A DNA stretch of 64,000 nucleotides from Rhodoblastus sp. 17X3 (GTDB lineage: Bacteria; Pseudomonadota; Alphaproteobacteria; Rhizobiales; Beijerinckiaceae): NCBI RefSeq assembly GCF_030056575.1, contig NZ_JASHHX010000005.1, forward strand, positions 1 to 64,000, in the 5' to 3' direction. Below the pieces are notes generated by a model. That model was given only the letters and a program-made list of their open reading frames with translations. It was not told where the DNA came from and made no database searches. Shown piece by piece: positions 51,934 through 60,358 of the stretch (the first letter of the stretch is position 1; every line of letters begins with the position of its first letter). The position numbers were made by a program, and so were the translations under genes.

Positions 51934-53051
51934 GCTCCGATGAGACCTCGTCGACTGTCTTTGTTGGTCATCCTTATGCGGCGATCGGCAAGGGCGAGGA
52001 ATTGCGCGCCAATCTGCGCGCGCTCGCCAGTCTCGACGAACCGGTCGAAACGCTCGATATTTATCGCTGCGAGCCAAGGACAGACCCCGACCACCTTGCC
52101 CTGATCAAGCCGATCGAGACGCGGCGGCTCGGGCGGGGCAAACGCATTTTCCATATCAATGGCGATGAGATCGATCCCGTCCTGCGGACGCTGGAAGCGA
52201 TGGGCGAGCCCTTCACCGCAGGACGCAATGTCGTCGTCCCGGCCTGGGAGCTTCCGCAATTCCCGCAAATCTGGGTCGAGCAACTCAAGCGTTTCGACGA
52301 GGTCTGGGCGATCTCCCATTTCGTCAAACACGCGCTGGCCGCGAGCGGCGTCGAATCGCATTTCATCGGCCAGTCGGTCGATCTCGCGATTCGGCCCTTC
52401 CTGTCCCGTCGGCATTTTGGCTTGCGGGAATCCGCTTTCGTCTTTCTCGTTTTCCTTGATTTCTCGTCCTATGCGTCGCGAAAAAACCCTTTCGCGGCGA
52501 TCGAGATGTTTCGTCGATTGCTCGCGGAGCGGCCCTTTGACGACATCCAGCTGGTGCTGAAAATGAAGGGCGACAGGCAGGCGTCCGACAACCTTGCCGC
52601 GCAGATCGACCTGCCCCCGGATTCCTTTGTCGTCGTCAACCGGTTGCTGAGCGCCTACCAGCAACATAGCCTGATCGCCGCCTGCGACTGCCTCGTTTCA
52701 CTGCATCGCGCGGAGGGGTTCGGGCGCGGGCCGGGCGAAGCCATGCGCCTCGGGCGCGCCGCCCTGGCGACCGGATGGTCCGGCAATGTTGATTTCATGG
52801 AAAAGTCGAACGCGCTGCTGGTCGATTACAAGCTCATTCCGGTAGCGCAGGGCGACTATCCGGAAAGCGAAGGGCAGGTGTGGGCCGAGCCCGATGTCGA
52901 ACACGCCGCCTCGCTGGCGCGATGGGCGCTGGACAACCCCGCCGACCTGCGCGAACTGACGCGGCGAGGCCGCCACGACATCGTGATGAAAATGGGCGAT
53001 CGCGCCGTCGGATTGCGCATGCTGCAACGCCTGAGCGCGCTCGACGGGTAA
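51930..53051 (+). CDS. GT-B glycosyltransferase (GT4-like)
   Basis: About 373 residues. The C-terminal half shows FVFLVFLDFSSYASRKNP, VVNRLLSAYQQHSLIAACDC and SLHRAEGFGRGPGEAMRLGR then ALATGWSGNVDFM, the donor-binding region of GT4 enzymes. The GTG start at 51930 overlaps the stop of the preceding gene by four bases (GTGA) and has AAGGGGGTG upstream. It is translationally coupled to the GT2-WbsX gene, so the two probably act on the same glycan. Confidence 0.87.
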   Translation: MSSDETSSTVFVGHPYAAIGKGEELRANLRALASLDEPVETLDIYRCEPRTDPDHLALIKPIETRRLGRGKRIFHINGDEIDPVLRTLEAMGEPFTAGRNVVVPAWELPQFPQIWVEQLKRFDEVWAISHFVKHALAASGVESHFIGQSVDLAIRPFLSRRHFGLRESAFVFLVFLDFSSYASRKNPFAAIEMFRRLLAERPFDDIQLVLKMKGDRQASDNLAAQIDLPPDSFVVVNRLLSAYQQHSLIAACDCLVSLHRAEGFGRGPGEAMRLGRAALATGWSGNVDFMEKSNALLVDYKLIPVAQGDYPESEGQVWAEPDVEHAASLARWALDNPADLRELTRRGRHDIVMKMGDRAVGLRMLQRLSALDG

Positions 53052-53063
53052 AGGTTTCGGGAC

Positions 53064-54290
53064 TCAGACAATCAGCTGGAACCGGTCCACGATCGGGCCG
53101 CCTTCGACCCAGATCTGAACCTGCAGATTGGTCCGCAGGGTCGACGGCGGCTCTGCCGCCAGCGATTTCAGATTCAGGGTGAGGCGGTTTTCGTGAAACG
53201 CGAATTCGACCGGCTCGGACACGCAGCGCAACTCGCTCATCGACAAGCGATTGACCTTCGCCAGAGCGGACAGGATTTTCGCGCCCGCCTCAAGGACGAC
53301 CGCGCCGTCCCGAACGATCGCGGCGCGCGCCTGCGGCGTGCTGAGATCGAAGGTCATGACATTGCCGCCAAGATAGCTTGTTCTTGCGTCCGTGAATCGA
53401 CGGTTCAGCGCCGCCAGTTCCTGGACATAGGCGTCATAACAGGGATTGAAGATCGCCTGTTGCGCGGCGCTCAACGGAACCTGCCGAAGCGCGAGTCCAT
53501 TGGGAATTTCAAGGCTGCCGGTCACGATCGAATTGGTGAGCAGGCTTTCCGCGAAACTCGCCGGCGCGACGATGTCGAACAGGCGCCGCAAATCGGTCAG
53601 CGGCTCCTTGGCGAGGTCCGCAATGAAGGGAACGCCGTGTCCGCGCATGTAATTCAGATGATAGAAGGCCGCCCGGTTGACCGCCGTTTTCCAGCTTCGC
53701 CATTCCGTCAGATGCATGTTGTAGCCGATGGGCGTCGAAAAGACCGGCGCGCATTGCTGGCCCTCCGCCGGCCGCTGGTCCGACGTCAGAACGAGCCACA
53801 GATAGTTCAGATGGACCTTGGCTTCGATCTGCTCGCGGTCGAAAAGAAAGCCCAGGCGTCCGATCGGGTCGCCGGAAAACATCCAGCCCGGCGCCACCAG
53901 CTGCGGCGTTTCGATATCGGCGACCGCCTTGCCCTCCCTGAAGAACTGGTCGAGCAGCTCGTCGTTGAAGAACATGATTTCGTCCGAGTCGACGCGGCAG
54001 ACATAGCGCCCCTGGCACGATGCGAATCCGGCGACGCGCTTCTCGATCTCATTCTTCCAGCGCTGACGAATAACGCGATAGGGAATGCCGCTGGAGGCGA
54101 GAATGTCATAGACGCGATCGTCCGACTTCTCGGGATTGCGTCCGGTCGCCACATAGAAGGGCGCCATCCATTCATAGGCGCCGTCCACCACCACCAGTTC
54201 ATCGACCTTGTCGGCGATAGAAGACAAGGCGCCCGCCAGCATGTCCCAGTCATTATAAATGGACAAATAGGCGCTGAATTTCCTGACCAT
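53064..54290 (-). CDS. GT-A-type glycosyltransferase (GT2-like)
   Basis: 408 residues. Starts KFSAYLSIYNDWDMLAGALS, with DELVVVDGAYEW and a DxD-type motif in YVCRVDSDEIMFFN, all GT2-like. The C-terminal ~150 residues are beta-rich and of unknown role. It converges on the GT4-like gene, only 12 bases between the stop codons, and is transcribed with the 989-residue glycosyltransferase upstream of it. Donor and acceptor unknown. Confidence 0.8.
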   Translation of the reverse strand: MVRKFSAYLSIYNDWDMLAGALSSIADKVDELVVVDGAYEWMAPFYVATGRNPEKSDDRVYDILASSGIPYRVIRQRWKNEIEKRVAGFASCQGRYVCRVDSDEIMFFNDELLDQFFREGKAVADIETPQLVAPGWMFSGDPIGRLGFLFDREQIEAKVHLNYLWLVLTSDQRPAEGQQCAPVFSTPIGYNMHLTEWRSWKTAVNRAAFYHLNYMRGHGVPFIADLAKEPLTDLRRLFDIVAPASFAESLLTNSIVTGSLEIPNGLALRQVPLSAAQQAIFNPCYDAYVQELAALNRRFTDARTSYLGGNVMTFDLSTPQARAAIVRDGAVVLEAGAKILSALAKVNRLSMSELRCVSEPVEFAFHENRLTLNLKSLAAEPPSTLRTNLQVQIWVEGGPIVDRFQLIV

Positions 54291-54458
54291 GCTTATGCCT
54301 TCCCGCGCTGGATGCGAGGCGGACAGGGCGTGGGCAGGCCCCGCCGCCTAACTTGCTCCAGTGCGCTGCCGGGATTTGAAACGGTAAAGGACGGCGGCCT
54401 GCGAATGGCGTCGCGAGCCGCGATCCCAGTCAACCGCCCCTGTTAAATGATCGCGCCG

Positions 54459-57428
54459 TCAATCGACATAGACGCCCGCCAGCGCCAGCGCTTCCCGCAT
54501 CCTGGTCAGGCCATTCTCGAAGGAAAACTGTCGGCCCGCAAAGCGCTTTGCCGCCTCGGACATCGCGGTCCAGCGCTTTTCATCCGTATAAAGCGCCTTG
54601 ACCGCCGCGACCCATTCGGCCGCCGTTTGCGCGACAATGGCCTCCAGTCCATTGCTGACGCCGATCCCTTCTGCGGCGATCGGGGACATGATCGTTGGCG
54701 TCCCGGACGCAAGCGCGCCGACGACCTTCCCCTTGATGCCGGCGCCCGACAGAAGCGGCGCAACGAACACCCGGCAGGTGTGATAGACGTCGGCTACATC
54801 GGCGACATAGCCCTCGAACAGGATGTCTTCGGCGGCGAGTTCGCCCAGTTCGGCCGGCATATTCGAGCCAAACACCCTGAGCGTGATCCCGGGCAATTCC
54901 TGCCGCAATTCCGGCATGATGTCGCGAATGAAGAAGCGGATGGCTTCCTCATTCGGCGGATGGCTGAAATTGCCCACGAAGGCGAGCCCCGATCTCGAAG
55001 CAAAAGGCGGAATCGCCTCGTCGACATCGATCACCCACGGGCAGCGCGCGACTTTCGTGGCGTCGAGATTATGCGACAGAATGACCGCCGCCTCGACGTC
55101 GGTATAGGACAGCGTCACGTCCGAACGCCGCATTACCGACAATTCGATATCGCGCGTCTCGAGTGCGCCGCGAAGGGCGCCCTGATTTTTCGCCGCCAGC
55201 GCCGCGCGGATTTCGCGCAGGAAATGCAGGTCGGCGTCGTTGAAGATGATCTTTGCGCGCGGCGCCGCCTTCCGGATGAGATCGACATAGAGATTCGCGA
55301 TCGAATAGCGGGTGATGTAGACGATGTCGAATTCCTGGCCTCGCCGCTCGATAACCTCCTGGATCGAACCGGCGAAGGGCGCGTAAAGGCACTCGATCCC
55401 GTCGCGCTGCAGGTCCTCGGTGTAATTGCCGATAAAGGCCAGATCGTTGGGAACGAATGTGACCTTGAAGCCCAGCGCCTGCAGCAACCGCATTTCCTGC
55501 CGGGCGGCATAGCTCCCGGCGTCCTTGTCAGGCTGCGGCACATCGTGATCGATGACCAGCGCGCGCAAGTCCACGCCCCGGTCCTTGGCGAGATCGGGAT
55601 CGAGGGTCAGCGGCAGATTGCGAATGGCGCTGGCCCAGCGCGCCCGGAACTTCGGCTCGTTGACGACCTGATAGCGCTTGGCGCCGGAGGTCAGGGACGT
55701 GCCGCTCGACACGCCTTCGAAGTGCACGACCTTGGCAAAGGGCGTGTAATAGGTCTTGAGGCCCTTGGCCCTGACCCGGAATGCGAGATCATTGTCTTCG
55801 TAATAGGCGGGCGAATAGAGTTCGTCGAAGCCGCCGAGTTCGTTCCAGATTTCCCGGCGCAGCATGATGCAGGCGCCGGAGATGTAATCGACCTGCCGCG
55901 TGTAATTGTAGCGCGTATCGAATTGGTTGCCGCCGCGGCCGTAATTCGAAACGTCGAAATTCGGAAAGACGATGCCGCCGGCCTCCTGAAGCTTGCCGTC
56001 GGGATAGACCAGCTTCGCCCCTGCAAGCCCGACCTTGTCGAACGACCGGAAGACATGGACCAGTTCGTCGATCCAGCCCGAACAGGGTTCGGTATCATTG
56101 TTGAGCATGACGACGAATTCGCCGCGCGCCGCTTCGGCGCCGCGGTTCGAGCTCTTGACGAAGCCGACGCCCGCCTCATTGCGTACGACCGTGATCCCCG
56201 AGACGAAATCCTCAAGCCTCGTGGTCAAATCCCTGGAGCCGTCGTCCACGACGATCACTTCGAAGGCGCTCTTGTTGGGGGCCAGCAAAAGCGCCGCGAG
56301 GCAGTTATAGGTCACCCAGAATTTATCGTGAGCTGGTACGACAACGCTGACGAGCGGGTTTTCATGGACCGGAAAATGAAGCTTTTCCGGAAGCCCGGAC
56401 TGTTCGGCGATGCCGCGCTTGACCTGATTATAGGCGATCTTGAGCTGGTTGAAATATTCGGCGACGGGCGCCTGCGGCCCCTCGTTGAGCATGCGCGAAA
56501 CGACGTCAAGCTGGCCTTCGAAGGACGCGACCCGGTTCGCCGCGCTGGGCGAGAGGAATCCCGGAAAATCCTTGGCGTAGCGTTGCAGGTCCTCTTCCGA
56601 AATGGCCACAACCGCCGTGACGGCCACCATTTCCGCGACAACCTGTCCGACTTCGCGCGCCTTGATCTGGAACCAGTGGACCCGGCCATCGGCCAGCGAA
56701 ACAGGAATTGAGGCCTTGACCGGATTGCTCTGGCCCGGAACCGGTTTCGCAATGGACAAGACCGCGACGCTGGCGCCATCGACCACGATCTGAAGCGTCA
56801 CGTCGTCGCTCGAAGTCGAGGCGACCCAACCCTCGAGCGTCAGCCCCTCGATCCGGTCGATACCGCCGCGAACGACGGTCTCGGAAACCACATGCTTGAA
56901 AACATTCTCAAGCGTGTCGCCGTAACCGGCCACTTTGGCGCGCAGGACATGCGTTCCCACCGGCAGCCGCGGCAAATCGATCGCGAAGGCGTGATAGCCG
57001 TCGCCAACGCCCGACTTGAAAATATCGCCTCTGTATTGGGACGCTTCGCCTGCGGCGATGAAGGTCTCGTCGGCCCAGATTTCGATCGTCAGCTTCCGGT
57101 CTGGCGCTTTGCGATCGATCGCCCAGCCTTTGGCGGCCCCATTGGCGACGCCGTCAAAACATCCCTGGATCCCCGCCAGGACGGCGGACGCGGCCGGAGC
57201 GATTTCACCTGCCGGGCCGTCTGCGACGACAGGAGCGGCGGAAAAAATGGGATCGACGACGACCGCCGGCGCGGCTGGCGCGGGAACCGCCGCAAGCTCA
57301 ACTTCCGTCGCGCCAGGCAGATCGGCAATGGATCGCGGCAGGCCGGCGGCCGGCAAAACCTCCTCCACCTGAACCTTCTCGAACTGCTCCCCTTGAGTAT
57401 CGCCGTTCGCCTTTTCGACCGTGGACAT
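54459..57428 (-). CDS. multidomain glycosyltransferase: beta domain, GT2 and GT4
   Basis: 989 residues. A low-complexity Ala/Pro/Val N-terminus (1-85) leads to two beta-sandwich-like units (about 90-190 and 195-280; GWAIDRKAPDRKLTIEIWAD, LEGWVASTSSDDVTLQIVVD). A GT2 domain follows at about 355-600 (LVSVVVPAHDKFWVTYNCLA, VIVVDDGSRDLT, VMLNNDTEPCSGW, AYYEDNDLAFRVRAKG), and a GT4 domain at about 640-985 (LAFVGNFSHPPNEEA, VFGSNMPAEL, VAPLLSGAGIKGKVVGALAS). Probably adds two sugars. The beta units resemble carbohydrate-associated domains seen in large surface-glycan transferases, which is inference. Confidence 0.88.
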   Translation of the reverse strand: MSTVEKANGDTQGEQFEKVQVEEVLPAAGLPRSIADLPGATEVELAAVPAPAAPAVVVDPIFSAAPVVADGPAGEIAPAASAVLAGIQGCFDGVANGAAKGWAIDRKAPDRKLTIEIWADETFIAAGEASQYRGDIFKSGVGDGYHAFAIDLPRLPVGTHVLRAKVAGYGDTLENVFKHVVSETVVRGGIDRIEGLTLEGWVASTSSDDVTLQIVVDGASVAVLSIAKPVPGQSNPVKASIPVSLADGRVHWFQIKAREVGQVVAEMVAVTAVVAISEEDLQRYAKDFPGFLSPSAANRVASFEGQLDVVSRMLNEGPQAPVAEYFNQLKIAYNQVKRGIAEQSGLPEKLHFPVHENPLVSVVVPAHDKFWVTYNCLAALLLAPNKSAFEVIVVDDGSRDLTTRLEDFVSGITVVRNEAGVGFVKSSNRGAEAARGEFVVMLNNDTEPCSGWIDELVHVFRSFDKVGLAGAKLVYPDGKLQEAGGIVFPNFDVSNYGRGGNQFDTRYNYTRQVDYISGACIMLRREIWNELGGFDELYSPAYYEDNDLAFRVRAKGLKTYYTPFAKVVHFEGVSSGTSLTSGAKRYQVVNEPKFRARWASAIRNLPLTLDPDLAKDRGVDLRALVIDHDVPQPDKDAGSYAARQEMRLLQALGFKVTFVPNDLAFIGNYTEDLQRDGIECLYAPFAGSIQEVIERRGQEFDIVYITRYSIANLYVDLIRKAAPRAKIIFNDADLHFLREIRAALAAKNQGALRGALETRDIELSVMRRSDVTLSYTDVEAAVILSHNLDATKVARCPWVIDVDEAIPPFASRSGLAFVGNFSHPPNEEAIRFFIRDIMPELRQELPGITLRVFGSNMPAELGELAAEDILFEGYVADVADVYHTCRVFVAPLLSGAGIKGKVVGALASGTPTIMSPIAAEGIGVSNGLEAIVAQTAAEWVAAVKALYTDEKRWTAMSEAAKRFAGRQFSFENGLTRMREALALAGVYVD

Positions 57429-57714
57429 CGCATCTTCCCACTGATTATTCTTGAGCGTCTTGCCAAGGGTTCCGTAACGCAGAAGCGCTGAAGGATCGCG
57501 AGCCGCCCATACGCGCTTTAGGGCCGCAAAGTCACGGCCTTAGTGCAGAAACGCGCGGAACGCCAACGACCAGCGGCAATTTCGACTGCTGACGGGATGC
57601 GCCTTCCTCACAAAGCGCGCCGATCGACAATAGAGCCGCAGGATAGGCGATGCCCGGACGCAACGGCAAGGCCGATGCCCGGAAAAGACGCGCAACCCGC
57701 CAAGCTTCCGCATT
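57429..57714. other. intergenic region upstream of the 989-residue glycosyltransferase
   Basis: No coding frame or RNA gene recognised. It should contain the minus-strand promoter for the gene starting at 57428. A short imperfect inverted repeat (AGGGCCG ... CGGCCTT, around 57520-57541) is the only structure seen. Confidence 0.4.
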
Positions 57715-57715
57715 C

Positions 57716-57762
57716 AAAAAAGCGGGCGGCTCTCGCGAGCCACCCGGATAAAAAGCCGCCCG
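57716..57762 (-). terminator. intrinsic terminator of the arylsulfatase gene
   Basis: On the minus strand CGGGCGGCT pairs with AGCCGCCCG and is followed directly by CTTTTTTG, a good Rho-independent terminator beginning 18 bases after the stop codon at 57780. The 22-base loop itself contains a smaller stem. Confidence 0.75.
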
Positions 57763-57779
57763 ATGGGCTGCGCGCCCTT

Positions 57780-59420
57780 TTATTGGCTCGGCCCCTTGGC
57801 TGCGGCGGAGGCCTGCTCCATCCTCTTGGCCATTTCCGCTTTGACAGCGTCGAGATTGAAGCTCGCGCCGCGCTGCATCGGCGGGAACTCGATGAAGGTC
57901 TGCAGTTCCTTGCCCATCAGCTGCTGAACGAAGACGAAGCGCCAGAACTGGTACTTGAACCAATCGAAATACTGCTGCCCGCCCTCCTTGGTTCCGTTGT
58001 TGGGCCAGCCTGTGCGCTCGAACGGATCCAGGCGCAGGTTGGTGATATAGGGAACGTCCGGATGGGTCTTCTGGCCAACCCAGCCATCGGGCTGGTCGAT
58101 GAAGCGAAATTTATAGTCGTCGATGCGCACCGCGCCGACCGTGCTTTCGCCGAGATAGAAGATCTCGTGACGATTGGACGGCCCCTTGCCGGTAATGGCG
58201 GCGGTCTGGTCGTATCCGTCCAGATGGTTCTTGTAGGTGCGGTCGCCGATCGTCTTGCCCTTCAGCAATTCATCGGTGATGTTCGGGTTGCCAGCGATAG
58301 CCGTGAAGGTCGGCAGCCAGTCGAGGCCCGAGACGATGCCGTTCTGAACGGAATCCGCCGGAACATGGCCGGGCCAGCGCAGAATTGCCGGCACACGGAA
58401 GCCGCCTTCGAGCACGGTTCCCTTCGATTGCGCGAAGGGGGTCTGGCCGCCGTCGGGCCAGGTGAAGACTTCCGTGCCATTGTCGGTGGTGAACAGGACG
58501 ATGGTGTTCTCGTCCACGCCCATGTCCTTGAGCTTCTTCATGACCAGTCCGACGTCGTCGTCGAGCTGCGCCATGCCGGCTTCCTCTTCGGACCAGCCAT
58601 TGTCCGAATTGCGCATCGCCTCATATTTCGGCGAAAGATGCGTCACGATATGCATGCGGGTCGGGTTGAGCCAGACGAAGAACGGCTTGTTGGCCTTTTT
58701 CGCGCGGTCCATGAAGTCGATGGCGAGATCGCGGATCTCGTCGTCAACCGTTTCCATGCGCTTGGGATAAAGCGTGCCGGCGTCCTCGATCTTCTGCTTG
58801 CCGATCTTGCCCCAGCGCGGCTGCTCCGTCGGATCGTCGACGTCGGTCGCCCAACTGTGGATCATGTTGCGCGGGCCGACGACGTCCAGCAGGTTCTGCG
58901 GATAATTGGGGTGCGCCGGATCTTCCATCGCGTCGAGGTGATAGAGGTAGCCGAAGAACTCGTCGAAGCCGTGCACGGTCGGCAGGAACTCGTTCCTGTC
59001 GCCCAGATGGTTCTTGCCGAATTGCCCTGTGGCGTAGCCCATCGACTTCAGCACCGTGGCGAGGGTCACCGCCTCGGCGGGAATGCCGATCTTGGCGCCA
59101 GCCTGGCCGACCGTGGTCATGCCGGTGCGGATCGGCAATTCGCCGGTGATGAAATTCGCGCGGCCCGCTGTGCAGCTCGCCTCGGCGTAGTAATCCGTGA
59201 ACAGCATGCCTTCCTTGGCGATCTTGTCCAGATTGGGCGTCCGGCCCGCCATCAGGCCGCGATGATAGGCGCCGATGTTCCACATGCCGATGTCGTCGCC
59301 CATGATGACCACGATGTTCGGCTGCTTGTCATCCGCGCGCGCGCTCGAAGGCGCGGCCGCAAGACCGAGAGCTATCGCCCCCGTCGTCGCCAGAACATTG
59401 AATATTTTCGTCTTTCTCAT
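57780..59420 (-). CDS. secreted arylsulfatase
   Basis: About 546 residues. Signal peptide MRKTKIFNVLATTGAIALGL then AAAPSSARA. The sulfatase core has NIVVIMGDDIGMWN (metal Asp pair), the formylglycine site CTAGR with Cys83 (C-x-A-x-R), GYATGQFGKNHLGD and VLFTTDNGTEV. It hydrolyses sulfate esters in the periplasm and needs a formylglycine-generating enzyme, not seen in the window. ATG at 59420 has GGGGGAG upstream. It may scavenge sulfate or act on a sulfated glycan; its position next to glycosyltransferase genes allows the latter but does not prove it. Confidence 0.94.
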   Translation of the reverse strand: MRKTKIFNVLATTGAIALGLAAAPSSARADDKQPNIVVIMGDDIGMWNIGAYHRGLMAGRTPNLDKIAKEGMLFTDYYAEASCTAGRANFITGELPIRTGMTTVGQAGAKIGIPAEAVTLATVLKSMGYATGQFGKNHLGDRNEFLPTVHGFDEFFGYLYHLDAMEDPAHPNYPQNLLDVVGPRNMIHSWATDVDDPTEQPRWGKIGKQKIEDAGTLYPKRMETVDDEIRDLAIDFMDRAKKANKPFFVWLNPTRMHIVTHLSPKYEAMRNSDNGWSEEEAGMAQLDDDVGLVMKKLKDMGVDENTIVLFTTDNGTEVFTWPDGGQTPFAQSKGTVLEGGFRVPAILRWPGHVPADSVQNGIVSGLDWLPTFTAIAGNPNITDELLKGKTIGDRTYKNHLDGYDQTAAITGKGPSNRHEIFYLGESTVGAVRIDDYKFRFIDQPDGWVGQKTHPDVPYITNLRLDPFERTGWPNNGTKEGGQQYFDWFKYQFWRFVFVQQLMGKELQTFIEFPPMQRGASFNLDAVKAEMAKRMEQASAAAKGPSQ

Positions 59421-59896
59421 CGTTTTCTCCCCCTTGAAGGTCTTGAACGAACCTTTTGGCCTCGAAACGCATGACAATATTGACGCACTGGACCGCGAAA
59501 GGCGCCGCCTTCGCGCGGCCGGTGGCTCAGGACGATATGATGTGCATCGACCTTCCCGATCGGACGCCGCCCTCGGCCCCCCGTCCGGCAGAAATTGAAG
59601 GTCGCCTGCGTGCACAACTGCCGCCGGCGCCCAGGTCCGGCCTGACGGCCTTGTAGCGGGCGCCGCCTATCCCTCTTTGAGGGGGATTTACGGCAGCAAC
59701 CATACTACCGACGCCGTCAGGAAAAAAGCGGCCCGCGCCGATTGTCGCTGGCGAGGACCTCGCCTCCCGCCATCCGCAGCCCTTTGCATTTTTGAAAAAG
59801 GCCATTGGCGGAACTGCGCCCACATCTTGCCGGTCTGGTTCCTATATCTCTACGAGCGCGCCGAATTTGGGCGGCGCGAAAGATTGAGGGCGCAGC
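59421..59896. promoter_or_regulatory. divergent spacer between arylsulfatase and molybdenum enzyme genes
   Basis: 476 bp without a convincing gene. It holds a perfect inverted repeat GGCGAGG-A-CCTCGCC (59750-59764), about 130 bp before the iorA-like ATG, and a small CCCTC/GAGGG hairpin near 59675. No -35/-10 pair could be assigned. Confidence 0.4.
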
Positions 59897-60355
59897 ATGA
59901 TCCGTTTCACGCTCAACGGCCGACCGCAGGAAATCGACGCCGACCCCGACAAGCCTCTGCTTTGGGTCCTGCGCGACGATCTCGGCCTCGTCGGAACCAA
60001 ATATGGCTGCGGCCAGGCGCTGTGCGGCGCCTGCACCGTGCATCTGGAGGGCCAGCCGACCCGCTCCTGCCAGACCCGCATCGGCGATGTCGCCAGCAAG
60101 TCGGTCGTCACCATCGAGAGCGTCAATGGCGCGGTCGCCGAGGCCGTGCAGAAGAGCTGGATCAAGCTCGACGTGCCGCAATGCGGCTATTGCCAGTCCG
60201 GCCAGGTCATGGCCGCGATCGGCCTGCTTTCAGGCAACAAGAAGCCGAGCGACGCGGAGATCGACGACGCGATGAGCGGCAATATCTGCCGCTGCGCCAC
60301 CTATCAGCGCATCCGCGCCGCCATCCATGAAGCTTCTCGCCTTTTGGGAGCGTGA
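59897..60355 (+). CDS. iorA: (2Fe-2S) small subunit of isoquinoline 1-oxidoreductase-type enzyme
   Basis: 152 residues. Plant-type [2Fe-2S] motif CGQALCGACTVHL with the fourth Cys in TRSC, and the second cluster CGYCQSGQVM with CRCATYQRI. This is the two-cluster small subunit of xanthine-oxidase-family hydroxylases lacking a separate FAD subunit. GAGGG precedes ATG 59897. The large subunit starts 3 bases after its stop. It transfers electrons from the molybdenum centre to a periplasmic or membrane acceptor; export would be as a folded complex with its Tat-bearing partner. Confidence 0.92.
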   Translation: MIRFTLNGRPQEIDADPDKPLLWVLRDDLGLVGTKYGCGQALCGACTVHLEGQPTRSCQTRIGDVASKSVVTIESVNGAVAEAVQKSWIKLDVPQCGYCQSGQVMAAIGLLSGNKKPSDAEIDDAMSGNICRCATYQRIRAAIHEASRLLGA

Positions 60356-60358
60356 CCG

